DNA from: Halomarina halobia
Lineage (GTDB): Archaea; Halobacteriota; Halobacteria; Halobacteriales; Haloarculaceae
Direction of reading: 5' to 3'
DNA length: 64,000 bases
Assembly (NCBI RefSeq): GCF_029338575.1
Contig: NZ_CP119992.1
Location: forward strand, 930,001-994,000
The notes beneath the pieces are model-generated. The model worked only from the letters and a program-made list of their open reading frames with translations. It was not told where the DNA came from and did no database searches. Both the position numbers and the translations under genes were made by a program. Of this stretch, positions 1-7,366 are shown in pieces; the first letter of the stretch is position 1; each line of letters begins with the position of its first letter.

Positions 1-1526
1 TCGGCGACGAGCTGTCGATACCCGACGGGCTGTCGGTGCCGGAGACGGGCGTGACGCTCGAACTGCCGCCGTCGCTCTCGGCGGCGTTCGTCGCCGCGCC
101 GCTCGCCTACTACCTGGGCGCGCGGGTCGTTCCCGGCGACGAGCCACGACTCGTCACCGACGACGGCTTCGCCTACCCGCTCGACGGCCCCGACGGCTAC
201 GAGCGCGAGGTCGAGCGGGTCCTCAAGCACGTCTTCTTCCTGGACTGCCTCGTGCGCACCGAGGGGATCTATCCGGTCGACCTCGCGGAACGCCGGATCG
301 TCGAGCGTCACCTCGACGCGGACCTCGACTTCGCCGCGCTGTACGACCGCCCGCTGGCCGAACAGCTGGAGTCGTACCTCTCGGTCCCGTTCGAGGCGCT
401 CGCGCCGCACGCGCCGACGTGGAAGCAGACCGCGCACGTCGAGCCGATCCCGTCGGGCGTGGAGGCGCTCCCGTTTCTCGCCGACGACCTCGCGGTGATC
501 CGCACGCCCGCGGGACACACCCCCGTCGCCACGGCCGCGTCGGCGGAGTCGATCGAGATGTTCATGCGGGGAGAGCCGGTCCGGGGCGAGGCGGCGCGCA
601 CGACCGGGAACGCCGCTCGCCCGCGCCTGGTCAGGCCCGCCAAGACGGACTCCCTGGAGGAGGTCTGGGTCGGTACCGACGCACCCGTCGGTGCCACCAA
701 GGCGTCCCCGACCGCGTTCCGCAACCGCCTCGAGCAGCGCCCGAAGAGCGGCGACCTGAGCATCGTCGTCGTCTGTAACGACGAGTCGATGCTCGACGAG
801 CACGACGACGCTCGCGGCGTCTACGGGTCGCGCGCGAACCTCCCCTTCGACGTGACGGTCTACCGGGACCTGACGACCGACCGACTCCGCCTGGTCCTCG
901 AATCCGAGATCGACTACTTCCACTACATCGGCCACATCGAGGACGGCGGCTTCCAGTGCTCCGACGGACTGCTCGACGCCCGGACGCTCGACGCCGTCGG
1001 CATGAACGCGTTCTTCCTCAACGCCTGCGCCTCCTACGAACAGGGGATGGCGCTCATCGACGCGGGGGCCATCGGCGGCGTCGCCACGCTCGATCCCGTC
1101 ATCAACACCGGCGCGACCGCCGTCGGGCGGACGATGGCGCGCCTGCTCAACAGCGGCTTCACGCTCCGGGCCGCGCTCGACGTCGCGCGCGAGGAGAGCG
1201 TCGTCGGCGGACAGTACCTCGTCGTCGGGGACGGGAACGTGGACATCGCCCACGCCGAGAGCCTCGTACCCGTCCTCTCGACCGTCGAGTCGGCCGGCGA
1301 CCGGTACGAGGTGACCATCCGGACCTACCCGACCGGTAGCGCGGGGATGGGCACGACGTTCACCCCCGCCATGAAGGGCTACGAGACGTGCTCGCTGATC
1401 CCCGGTGAACTGCGGACGTTCTCGCTCACCCGAGAAGAGTTCGAAGCGTTTCTCTCGCTCGACGATTCGCCGGTTCGGCTCGACGGTCGGCTGATCTGGA
1501 GTTCGTCGCTCGTTCTCGACGACTGA
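1..1526 (+). CDS. CHAT/caspase-like domain protein, 5' end outside window
   Basis: The frame is open from the first base of the window, so the gene starts upstream; the GTG at 36 is only the first start codon visible here. The C-terminal third carries a CHAT-type (caspase-fold) signature. A His-Tyr-Ile-Gly-His motif (second His codon 933-935) is followed about 30 codons later by Leu-Asn-Ala-Cys (Cys codon 1026-1028) and a Gly-rich stretch ending GGVAT. In CHAT proteins this His/Cys pair is the cysteine-protease dyad. The N-terminal part is not recognised. The stop codon directly abuts the stop of the small convergent gene at 1527-1661. Protease activity is inferred; the fold assignment rests on the motif pattern. 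Confidence 0.75.
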   Translation, partial: GDELSIPDGLSVPETGVTLELPPSLSAAFVAAPLAYYLGARVVPGDEPRLVTDDGFAYPLDGPDGYEREVERVLKHVFFLDCLVRTEGIYPVDLAERRIVERHLDADLDFAALYDRPLAEQLESYLSVPFEALAPHAPTWKQTAHVEPIPSGVEALPFLADDLAVIRTPAGHTPVATAASAESIEMFMRGEPVRGEAARTTGNAARPRLVRPAKTDSLEEVWVGTDAPVGATKASPTAFRNRLEQRPKSGDLSIVVVCNDESMLDEHDDARGVYGSRANLPFDVTVYRDLTTDRLRLVLESEIDYFHYIGHIEDGGFQCSDGLLDARTLDAVGMNAFFLNACASYEQGMALIDAGAIGGVATLDPVINTGATAVGRTMARLLNSGFTLRAALDVAREESVVGGQYLVVGDGNVDIAHAESLVPVLSTVESAGDRYEVTIRTYPTGSAGMGTTFTPAMKGYETCSLIPGELRTFSLTREEFEAFLSLDDSPVRLDGRLIWSSSLVLDD

Positions 1527-1661
1527 TTACGGACCCGGGTTCGCCGTACCCCACCCGGCCATCGCCGTCCCCGCCTGCGAGAGCAGCAGCAGGACCGTGA
1601 ACAGGACGCCGGCCATCTTCGGGTGCTCCGCCACGTACTCCGCGATGCTGTTGTCGGACAT
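1527..1661 (-). CDS. 44-residue single-TM haloarchaeal peptide (DUF7503-like)
   Basis: This short gene encodes a 44-residue protein. It has a charged N-terminus (start MSDNSIAEYVAEHPK), one hydrophobic segment (about residues 16-35) and a Gly/Pro-rich tail. The pattern matches a widespread family of tiny haloarchaeal membrane peptides that I recall as DUF7503; the family number is from memory. An AT-rich TATA-like element lies about 30 bp upstream of the ATG, as expected for a leaderless transcript. It is tail-to-tail with the CHAT-like gene and the stop codons touch. Function is unknown; it could be a membrane anchor or a secreted peptide. Confidence 0.7.
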   Translation of the reverse strand: MSDNSIAEYVAEHPKMAGVLFTVLLLLSQAGTAMAGWGTANPGP

Positions 1662-1789
1662 ACAGAATACTAATCAGCGCGCACAATCATAAATTTTTTG
1701 TCATAAAAGACTGTACGTTAGCAAATTCAATTTAGAAAAAATATAGTCACAAACTGTCTCACGGGATAAGACTCGTCAGCTAACTTAAG

Positions 1790-2215
1790 ATGTTCGGAAT
1801 CGTATCGTGCTCCGTGATCTACGTCACCCGCGGACTGGTCGACGGACTGCTGGAGTTCGCCCGCGAGCGTGATCCCGAATCGGTGACGATCGGGCTGCTG
1901 GTCACTCCCGCGGCGTCGCTCGACGGCGTCTCCCACCTCGACCCGGAGCTCCCCGTGTTCACGCACTTCTACATGCCGGAGACCGCGCCCTCGGTGCGCG
2001 CGGTCTTCGGGGTCGACCTCGGAACGCCGCGGACGCAGGGCCGGTTCGTCTCGCACCCGGACGGACACCTCGGGCTGAAGAAGTCCGACGACCTGCACGA
2101 GGTCGTGTTCGTCGCCGTCCCGCCGTGGGAGGGCGTCGTCCCCTTCGACCGGAGCGGGCGTCGACGCGAGTTCACGGTCCTCGACGCGACGCCCCCGGCG
2201 GAGTCAGTCTCGTAG
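1790..2215 (+). CDS. Conserved haloarchaeal protein, degenerate MPN/JAMM-like
   Basis: The protein has 141 residues. The order of features recalls the MPN (JAMM) fold: a helix with an acidic residue near the N-terminus, a hydrophobic strand, and a Ser-His-Pro-Asp-Gly stretch around residues 87-91 followed by Lys-Ser-Asp-Asp. In active JAMM proteases the signature is His-x-His-Pro-x7-Ser-x2-Asp. Here the first His is Val and the Ser spacing differs by one or two, so catalysis is doubtful. The ATG has a TATA-like element at about 1763-1769, consistent with leaderless expression. The 3' end overlaps the convergent regulator gene by 12 bp. It may equally be an unrelated conserved protein. Confidence 0.6.
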   Translation: MFGIVSCSVIYVTRGLVDGLLEFARERDPESVTIGLLVTPAASLDGVSHLDPELPVFTHFYMPETAPSVRAVFGVDLGTPRTQGRFVSHPDGHLGLKKSDDLHEVVFVAVPPWEGVVPFDRSGRRREFTVLDATPPAESVS

Positions 2216-2416
2216 ATATCCCAGGTCCCGAAGCTGCTTCGCGATCTCCTCGAACTCCGCCTCGCTCAGGCCCCCGGTCCGCTGGTGCTGGATGACGATG
2301 CTCCGCAGGAGGAACCGGACCAGGTCGCTCGTGCTCGAGAAGCTCGTCCCCTCGATGGTCTCCTCGACCCGCTCCGCGAGCGGCTTCGGTATCGACACCG
2401 TGGTGTACTCCGTCAT
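2204..2416 (-). CDS. Ribbon-helix-helix transcriptional regulator
   Basis: This is a 70-residue protein when started at the ATG at 2416 (MTEYTTVSIPKPL); nine more residues are possible upstream but look non-coding. The N-terminal beta-strand Thr-Thr-Val-Ser-Ile-Pro followed by a helix with regularly spaced Arg/Glu and a second helix (Ser-Asp-Leu-Val-Arg-Phe-Leu-Leu-Arg) is the CopG/Arc-type ribbon-helix-helix layout. Such proteins act as dimeric DNA-binding regulators. The target is unknown. Confidence 0.8.
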   Translation of the reverse strand: MTEYTTVSIPKPLAERVEETIEGTSFSSTSDLVRFLLRSIVIQHQRTGGLSEAEFEEIAKQLRDLGYLRD

Positions 2417-2601
2417 GAGAGGGCGTATCGGCCAGACGCCCATATCCGTTGGGTTGTCCGCGCGACTCGTTGCGGTAGAAGCGTCGATCGCCGCCCGTTC
2501 GAAGCCGAGTTACCGGACGCTCGGCCGCCGCACCTCGCCGACGATCCACGAGACGCCGGAATTGCGCAGGTTTTTCGAGGCGTCGCCCCGAGTTCCCGCT
2601 C

Positions 2602-2931
2602 ATGGGCGTTCGACCCCCGACCGACGACAACCTGGACGAACCCGACACGCTGGCGTTCGGCATCGCCGCGCTCGACGAGCGACTGGAGCGGGCGGACCTG
2701 GTGTTTCCGGCCGACGCGGCGGACGTCCGGGCCGCCGTCGGCGACGAAGCCATCCCGTACGACGCGTCGGGCGGAACGATGACCGTCGCCGAGGCGCTCG
2801 ACGAGACCTCGGCGGCGCACTTCGAGCACAAGGGAGAGCTACTGAACGCGTTACATCCGGTCTTCGAGGAACGGCGCCAGCGGGCCGCGCCCGGCTTCCT
2901 GGGACGGCTACGCTCGCTCGTCCCGTTCTAG
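2602..2931 (+). CDS. DUF5789-like haloarchaeal protein
   Basis: This 109-residue acidic protein has a core of Phe-Pro-Ala-Asp, then Asp-Val-Arg, then Gly-Thr-Met-Thr-Val-Ala-Glu-Ala-Leu. That layout matches small haloarchaeal DUF5789 proteins, in which a short wHTH-like fold is predicted. The C-terminus is basic and hydrophobic (ends FLGRLRSLVPF). The 3' end overlaps the convergent aglJ gene by 24 bp. Function is unknown; the family name is from memory and not verified by search. Confidence 0.7.
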   Translation: MGVRPPTDDNLDEPDTLAFGIAALDERLERADLVFPADAADVRAAVGDEAIPYDASGGTMTVAEALDETSAAHFEHKGELLNALHPVFEERRQRAAPGFLGRLRSLVPF

Positions 2932-3942
2932 CGGCGAGCGCTCGTAGTCCCCGGCGGGGGACTCGCGCTCGCCGTCGGCGCGCTCCCGCCGGCCGTCGTC
3001 GGGGCGCGACTCGTCGAAGTGCGCCGCGAGCCGATCGTTCAGCTCCTCCAGGCGGCGCGTCTGCTCCCGGTTGACCACCACGACCATGTCGGAGAGGACC
3101 CCGAAGGCGAGCAGTTGCGCCCCGAGGAGGATGGCGACGCCGGAGACGACGGCGATCGCCTCGTGGGAGATGTTCCGCGTGAACCACTCGATCCCGACGT
3201 AGCCCGCGAGCGTCGCGCCGACGAGCACGAGCAGGATGCCGACGCTCCCGAAGTAGAAGAGGGGGTTGTTCGTCTTCGCCAGCGCGTAGAGCGCGACGAT
3301 GATGCGCCCGCCGTCGCTGAACGGGCTGAGGTTCGTGTCGGACTCGTCCGGCCGGGAGTGGTAGCTCACCGGGACGACGGCCGTGGTGACCCGGTGCTTG
3401 ACGCACTCGACGGCGAGCTCCGTCTCGATGGTGAAGCCGTTCGCGGTGAGTTCGAACCGTCGCACCGAGTCGAGGGTGAACGCCCGGTAGCCGCTCAGGA
3501 TGTCGCCGAAGTTCCGGCCGTGGATGACCTCGAACGCGGTGTTGATGAACCGGTTCCCCATCCTGTTGAGGCGGGTCATCGCGCCGGGACGCATGTCCGC
3601 GAAGCGGTCGCCGATGACGTGTTGCGCGCGCCCGTCGAGTAGCGGTTCGAGCATCGCCGGGGCGTCGGCGGGGTCGTACGTCGCGTCGCCGTCGATCATC
3701 AACACGTACGGCGCGGTGATGTAGTCGAGCGCCTCGCGGACGGCCTGCCCCTTGCCGGTCCTCGACTGTTCGATCACGCGCGCGCCGTGCTCACGGGCGA
3801 TGTCCTGCGTCCCGTCGGTCGAGTGCCCGTCGACGACGAGCACGTTGTCGAACCCCTGCTCCCGGAACCCGTCTACGACCCTACCGATGGTCTCGCCTTC
3901 CTGGTAGGTCGGGACGAGGACGCACACCTGCGAGTCGGTCAT
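2908..3942 (-). CDS. aglJ: AglJ-type dolichyl-phosphate hexosyltransferase (GT2)
   Basis: The protein has 344 residues. The GT-A fold occupies residues 1-215, with an N-terminal VPTYQEGETIG motif, DGHSTDGT at 38-45 and the metal-binding DGD at 84-86. Two membrane segments follow (about 232-252 and 262-288) and then a charged tail. The protein closely follows the pattern I know for Haloferax AglJ, including 'GDRFADM', 'FGDILSGYRAFT' and 'KTNNPLFYFGSVG'. AglJ adds the first hexose to dolichyl phosphate in S-layer N-glycan assembly at the inner face of the membrane. The start at 3942 was chosen over 3969 because the family begins at MTD. The acidic C-terminal extension after residue 310 is variable. 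Confidence 0.9.
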   Translation of the reverse strand: MTDSQVCVLVPTYQEGETIGRVVDGFREQGFDNVLVVDGHSTDGTQDIAREHGARVIEQSRTGKGQAVREALDYITAPYVLMIDGDATYDPADAPAMLEPLLDGRAQHVIGDRFADMRPGAMTRLNRMGNRFINTAFEVIHGRNFGDILSGYRAFTLDSVRRFELTANGFTIETELAVECVKHRVTTAVVPVSYHSRPDESDTNLSPFSDGGRIIVALYALAKTNNPLFYFGSVGILLVLVGATLAGYVGIEWFTRNISHEAIAVVSGVAILLGAQLLAFGVLSDMVVVVNREQTRRLEELNDRLAAHFDESRPDDGRRERADGERESPAGDYERSPLERDERA

Positions 3943-4014
3943 TACCTGAAGTCGTCCACCGACTCGCAAAAACCCCTCGGCCGATCGCCGCCGTCCACCC
4001 CGACGTATCCGACG

Positions 4015-4164
4015 TTACCGCGTCGCGCCCGCCGTCTCCTGGCGGGCCGCCTCTGCCTTCTCGCGCTGCTCGCTCAGGTGCTCCCACACCTCGGCGCACC
4101 CGCACCCGTCTTCGAGCTCGTCCAGGTGATGCCGATCGTCATCGCGGCGGTCTTGATCTGCCAT
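4015..4164 (-). CDS. 49-residue haloarchaeal CxC protein
   Basis: This small gene encodes a 49-residue, highly charged protein with an Asp-Gly-Cys-Gly-Cys-Ala motif near the middle, followed by an amphipathic helix (EVWEHLSEQREKAEAARQE). The composition is typical of expressed haloarchaeal genes (acidic, GC-rich third positions), and I recall very similar small proteins in other haloarchaea. The paired cysteines could bind metal or be redox-active. An 8-bp inverted repeat begins 2 bp upstream of the ATG. Function unknown. Confidence 0.65.
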   Translation of the reverse strand: MADQDRRDDDRHHLDELEDGCGCAEVWEHLSEQREKAEAARQETAGATR

Positions 4165-4165
4165 G

Positions 4166-4186
4166 GTTACTCGTTATCCGAGTAAC
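4166..4186. promoter_or_regulatory. Inverted repeat matching the TrmB operator TACT-N8-GAGTA
   Basis: Perfect 8-bp arms (GTTACTCG / CGAGTAAC) are separated by TTATC. Inside it reads TACT-N8-GAGTA, the half-site arrangement reported for Halobacterium TrmB. It sits between the small CxC gene (start 4164) and a divergent TrmB-like regulator gene (start 4273), so it may be the operator for one or both. Confidence 0.65.
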
Positions 4187-4272
4187 TAGGGAGCATCGCA
4201 TATAGATCTTTGGGAGGAGACGGTTTCCCCGCTCATCGGCGCGCTTACGGTCCCCCGGGGTGAGTGGCGGGT

Positions 4273-5112
4273 ATGAGCGAGACGGACGTGTTCGAGCGCC
4301 TCGGGCTGACCGAGTACGAGCGGACCGCCCTCACGGAACTGCTCTCGCTCGGGCGGACGACGGCTCCCAACCTCGCCGAGGCGGCGGGCATCCCCAAGGC
4401 GCGGGTGTACGGCGTGCTCGACGCGCTCGCCGACCGGGGGTTCGTGAAGGTCATCCCGGGCCGTCCGAAACAGTACCTCCCGCGACCGCCGGAGGAGATC
4501 CTCGACCGGGCCGAGGAGAACCAGCGCCAGGCCTACGAGGAGTTCGTCCGGGACATCGAGGCCGAGCGGGAGGCGTTCCTCGCGGAGTTCGGCCCGCGCT
4601 TCGAGCGCGCCGGCCAGGAGGTCACCGCCGCGGAGGAACTGTTCTACGTCGTCGACGTGGGCGAGCCGAGCGAGACGGAGACCAAGCGAATCTACCACGA
4701 GGCCCGCGAGCGCGTGCGCGTCCTCACGAAGGCCTTCGAGTACATCGAGACGGTGGAACCGGCCGTCGCGGACGCCGTCGAGCGCGGACTCGACGTGCGG
4801 GTGCTCATGCTCCACCCCGGGAACCTCTCGCCCCCGAACCGCGAGCGACAGGCCGAACTCGTCGAGTACATCGAGCGGGAGTACCCCGAGATCGGCATCC
4901 GCTTCAGCCTCGAAGCGCTGCCGTTTCGCGGGACGCTCGCCGACCCGACCATGGACTACGACGACGGGACGGCCATCCTCCTCGTGCAGGCGGACGACGT
5001 GCCGAACCACCTCCGGGAGGCCGTCATCACCGAGAACGGCGCGTTCGTCGCCGGTCTCAACCGCTACTTCGATCTCATCTGGGACCACGAGAGCAGCGAG
5101 TACCGGGAGTGA
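4273..5112 (+). CDS. TrmB-family transcriptional regulator
   Basis: The protein has 279 residues. The N-terminal winged helix (LTEYERTALTELL, then IPKARVYGVLDALADRGFVK) is the TrmB-type sugar-sensing HTH, followed by a coiled-coil-like helix (about 75-105). A C-terminal domain of phospholipase-D-like fold follows, which in this family serves as the effector/dimerisation module. It is shorter than Halobacterium TrmB (about 350 residues), so it is a family member rather than the glucose regulator itself. The ATG at 4273 was chosen over the GTG at 4264. The TrmB-like operator at 4166-4186 lies upstream and suggests autoregulation. Confidence 0.85.
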   Translation: MSETDVFERLGLTEYERTALTELLSLGRTTAPNLAEAAGIPKARVYGVLDALADRGFVKVIPGRPKQYLPRPPEEILDRAEENQRQAYEEFVRDIEAEREAFLAEFGPRFERAGQEVTAAEELFYVVDVGEPSETETKRIYHEARERVRVLTKAFEYIETVEPAVADAVERGLDVRVLMLHPGNLSPPNRERQAELVEYIEREYPEIGIRFSLEALPFRGTLADPTMDYDDGTAILLVQADDVPNHLREAVITENGAFVAGLNRYFDLIWDHESSEYRE

Positions 5113-5243
5113 ATCGCGAACCCTTCGAAACACCCACGGGGATGTGAGCTAGCCGAGGGACGTAAGGGGCGTGGGGTGTTCTCACCCAGGTACGTCGCGG
5201 AGTCGCGTGGAGGAACCACCGAGCGCCGGCGCACCCAGAGACA

Positions 5244-6185
5244 ATGAGTCAGGACGACGGGAAGGAGGACGTCAGGGAAGCGATCGATCAATCGGCGAGC
5301 GGCGCGCCGGCGGCCGGCGAGGCCGTCCGCGACATGTTCTCGGCGGACGAGATCTTCCAGCGGATCGTCGCCTCGGCGAACGCCGAGATCGACTCGTCCG
5401 GCCGGGAGCTGTTCTTCAGCGGGCTCGCCGCGGGGTTCGCGATCACGCTGACGTTCCTGCTGCACGCCGTGTTGACCGCGGCGGTCCCGAACGACCGGAC
5501 CCACCTCCTCGGGAGCCTGCTGTACCCCGTCGGGTTCGTCTACATCATCATGGGTCGCTACCAGCTGTACACGGAGAACACGCTGCCCCCCGTGGCGCTC
5601 ACGCTGACCCGCGTCATCAGCGTTCCGTCGCTCCTCCGAGTCTGGGGCGTCGTGCTGGTGGCGAACGTCACCGGCGCGGCGCTCGGCGCGTTCGTGCTCG
5701 CGCACAGCGGCGTGATGACGCCCGAGGTGGCGAAGGTGGGTGCCGAGTTCGCCTCGAAGGCGGTCGAGACCCCGTGGTGGGACCTCTTCTTCAAGGCCGT
5801 GTTCGCGGGGTGGCTCGTCGCGGGGCTGGTCTGGCTCCTCCACGCGTCGCGCGATTCGGTCACCCGGTTCGTCCTCGTGTTCGTGATCTTCCTGTGCATC
5901 CCCGTCGCCGAACTGTACCACGTCGTCGTCTCCACCTGCGACGCGTTCTACTACGTCTTCGAGGAGGGGGCCGCCGTGCTCCCGGTGCTCTGGGACTTCG
6001 TGTTCCCCGTCCTCCTCGGGAACACGGTCGGCGGCGTCTTCCTCGTCACCCTCGTGAACTACGCACAGACCCAGCGGCGCATCCCGGGCGACGAGCACGA
6101 GCGCCGCGTGCTCGGCTACAGGGAGTGGCTGCTGGGCGGGATCGCCGACCGCGGCCGGTCGGGGTCAGCACAGCAGGACGACTGA
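5244..6185 (+). CDS. Formate/nitrite transporter (FNT) family channel
   Basis: This is a 313-residue membrane protein with six hydrophobic segments between about residues 55 and 285. It has FNT-type signatures: 'LYTENTLPPV' in the second membrane region and 'GNTVGGVFLVTLVNY' near the last. FNT proteins are pentameric channels for small monocarboxylates, nitrite or hydrosulfide. The N-terminal 45 residues are an acidic cytoplasmic extension. The gene is separated from the convergent GT2 gene by 50 bp that contain a strong hairpin. The substrate cannot be read from the sequence. Confidence 0.85.
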   Translation: MSQDDGKEDVREAIDQSASGAPAAGEAVRDMFSADEIFQRIVASANAEIDSSGRELFFSGLAAGFAITLTFLLHAVLTAAVPNDRTHLLGSLLYPVGFVYIIMGRYQLYTENTLPPVALTLTRVISVPSLLRVWGVVLVANVTGAALGAFVLAHSGVMTPEVAKVGAEFASKAVETPWWDLFFKAVFAGWLVAGLVWLLHASRDSVTRFVLVFVIFLCIPVAELYHVVVSTCDAFYYVFEEGAAVLPVLWDFVFPVLLGNTVGGVFLVTLVNYAQTQRRIPGDEHERRVLGYREWLLGGIADRGRSGSAQQDD

Positions 6186-6188
6186 CGG

Positions 6189-6212
6189 GACCGACGGCGG
6201 TCGCCGTCGGTC
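6189..6212. terminator. Hairpin between convergent genes
   Basis: A near-perfect 11-bp inverted repeat (GACCGACGGCG / CGCCGTCGGTC) is separated by two bases. It lies between the stop codons of the FNT gene and the GT2 gene. No U-tract follows, so transcription termination is inferred from position rather than from a known archaeal signal. Confidence 0.45.
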
Positions 6213-6235
6213 GTCGCGCCGACGGGCGATCCGAC

Positions 6236-7204
6236 TCACCGCCACTTGACGTAGCCGTAGAGGTACCCGAACCCGACGGCCGCCGTCAGGACGAGCAGGG
6301 CGAGTAACTGGGCGGCCCGCTCCGTCGACGGGTCGGCGACCAGCCCCCGCAGGCGCGAGGGGACGAACCGGGTGAACAGGTCGCCGAGGAACTCGCCCTC
6401 CTCCCCCGTCGATTCGGGGACGAACACCTCCATCCCCCGCTTCGAGTACCCCTGCCAGAACGCCCGCCGGACGAGCCACAGCGGGTCGGTCCGGTAGTCG
6501 AAGATCTTGTGTGCGACGACGGCGTCCGGCGTGTAGTAGACGCCAGTCCCGTACTCCGCGCGGAGGCGGGCGCAGAGCTCCGTCTCGCCGCCCTGGAGGT
6601 GCCTGTCGCCCCTGCGTCCGCCGATGTCGGTGTCGAAGCCTCCCAGTTCGTCGAACACCTCGCGGCGGAACGAGATGTTCGAGCCGAACGTGTTCCGGAC
6701 CTCGCCCGGACCGTCCGCGAACCCCCGGTGGGTGACGCCGACGAGCCAGTAGAACTCCGCGGGGAGGAACCCGGGGCGGCCGGCGACCCACTCGGGGACC
6801 ATCTTCCCGCCCGCCGCGAGCACGCGATCGCGAGCCGGATTCCCCCGACCGGGGTCCGAACAGGCACGCTCGCCGCCCGCGTCGTACGCGGCGACGAGTT
6901 CCTCCAGCCAGCGCTCGTCGGCGAGGGCGTCGTCGTCGATGAACGCGACCACGTCCCCCTCGGCGACGGCGGCCCCGGCGTTGCGCGCGGCCAGCAGCCC
7001 GGCGTTCGGCTCCTGCAGGTGGACCCGCACGTCCTCGCGGTCGCCGTAGTCGTCGAGCGCGCGCTCGTAGACGGCCTCGCTCCCGTCGCTGACGACGATG
7101 ACTTCCCGGTCCTCGTAGGTGCCCGAGAGCACGCTCTCTACGGCCTCGCGGAGGTCGGGGTAGCGGTCGGTGGTGTGCGTACAGACGACGACCGAGACGC
7201 GCAT
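6236..7204 (-). CDS. GT2 glycosyltransferase, AglG/AglI-like
   Basis: This is a 322-residue GT-A glycosyltransferase. It opens with MRVSVVVCTH, has a DGS motif at 40-42, 'NAGLLAARNAG' at about 67-77 and the DDD metal site at 90-92. The central region (PEWVAGRPGFLPAEFYWLVG, then NTFGSNISFRREVFDELGGF) is the pattern seen in haloarchaeal AglG/AglI enzymes, which transfer hexuronic acids onto the dolichol-linked glycan. One C-terminal hydrophobic segment (about 292-312) suggests membrane attachment. The start at 7204 was preferred over 7231 because the fold begins there. It lies next to aglB in the opposite orientation. The exact sugar specificity is unknown. Confidence 0.82.
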   Translation of the reverse strand: MRVSVVVCTHTTDRYPDLREAVESVLSGTYEDREVIVVSDGSEAVYERALDDYGDREDVRVHLQEPNAGLLAARNAGAAVAEGDVVAFIDDDALADERWLEELVAAYDAGGERACSDPGRGNPARDRVLAAGGKMVPEWVAGRPGFLPAEFYWLVGVTHRGFADGPGEVRNTFGSNISFRREVFDELGGFDTDIGGRRGDRHLQGGETELCARLRAEYGTGVYYTPDAVVAHKIFDYRTDPLWLVRRAFWQGYSKRGMEVFVPESTGEEGEFLGDLFTRFVPSRLRGLVADPSTERAAQLLALLVLTAAVGFGYLYGYVKWR

Positions 7205-7333
7205 GGTCGTCACCACTTCCGGGCGGTACAATGGCGTTTTCCTTTCCCGACGGCCCCCTCGAACGCGCCGCGTCCTCGAGAGCGCCGCGCTCGCGGCGCT
7301 CCGATTTCTTTCACGACTGACGTGAGGTCAGAA

Positions 7334-7341
7334 GGCTTATG
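7334..7341 (+). promoter_or_regulatory. TATA-like box of aglB
   Basis: GGCTTATG is centred about 29 bp upstream of the aglB ATG at 7367. This spacing is typical of leaderless haloarchaeal transcripts and supports that start codon. Confidence 0.5.
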
Positions 7342-7366
7342 GGCGCGTTGGGACTTCCTCAGTTCA

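Noticed and set aside
2292..3406. Long Arg/Pro-rich frames on both strands over the DUF5789-like and aglJ genes
   Set aside because: They are out-of-frame shadows in GC-rich DNA; the aglJ and DUF5789-like readings have family motifs and acidic composition.
4260..5147. Alternative frame over the TrmB-like gene
   Set aside because: Arg/Gly-rich without motifs; the overlapping frame has a clear TrmB HTH.
6509..7366. Long upstream extension of the aglB reading frame
   Set aside because: It is antisense to the GT2 gene, has no family resemblance, and the ATG at 7367 has a well-placed TATA-like box.
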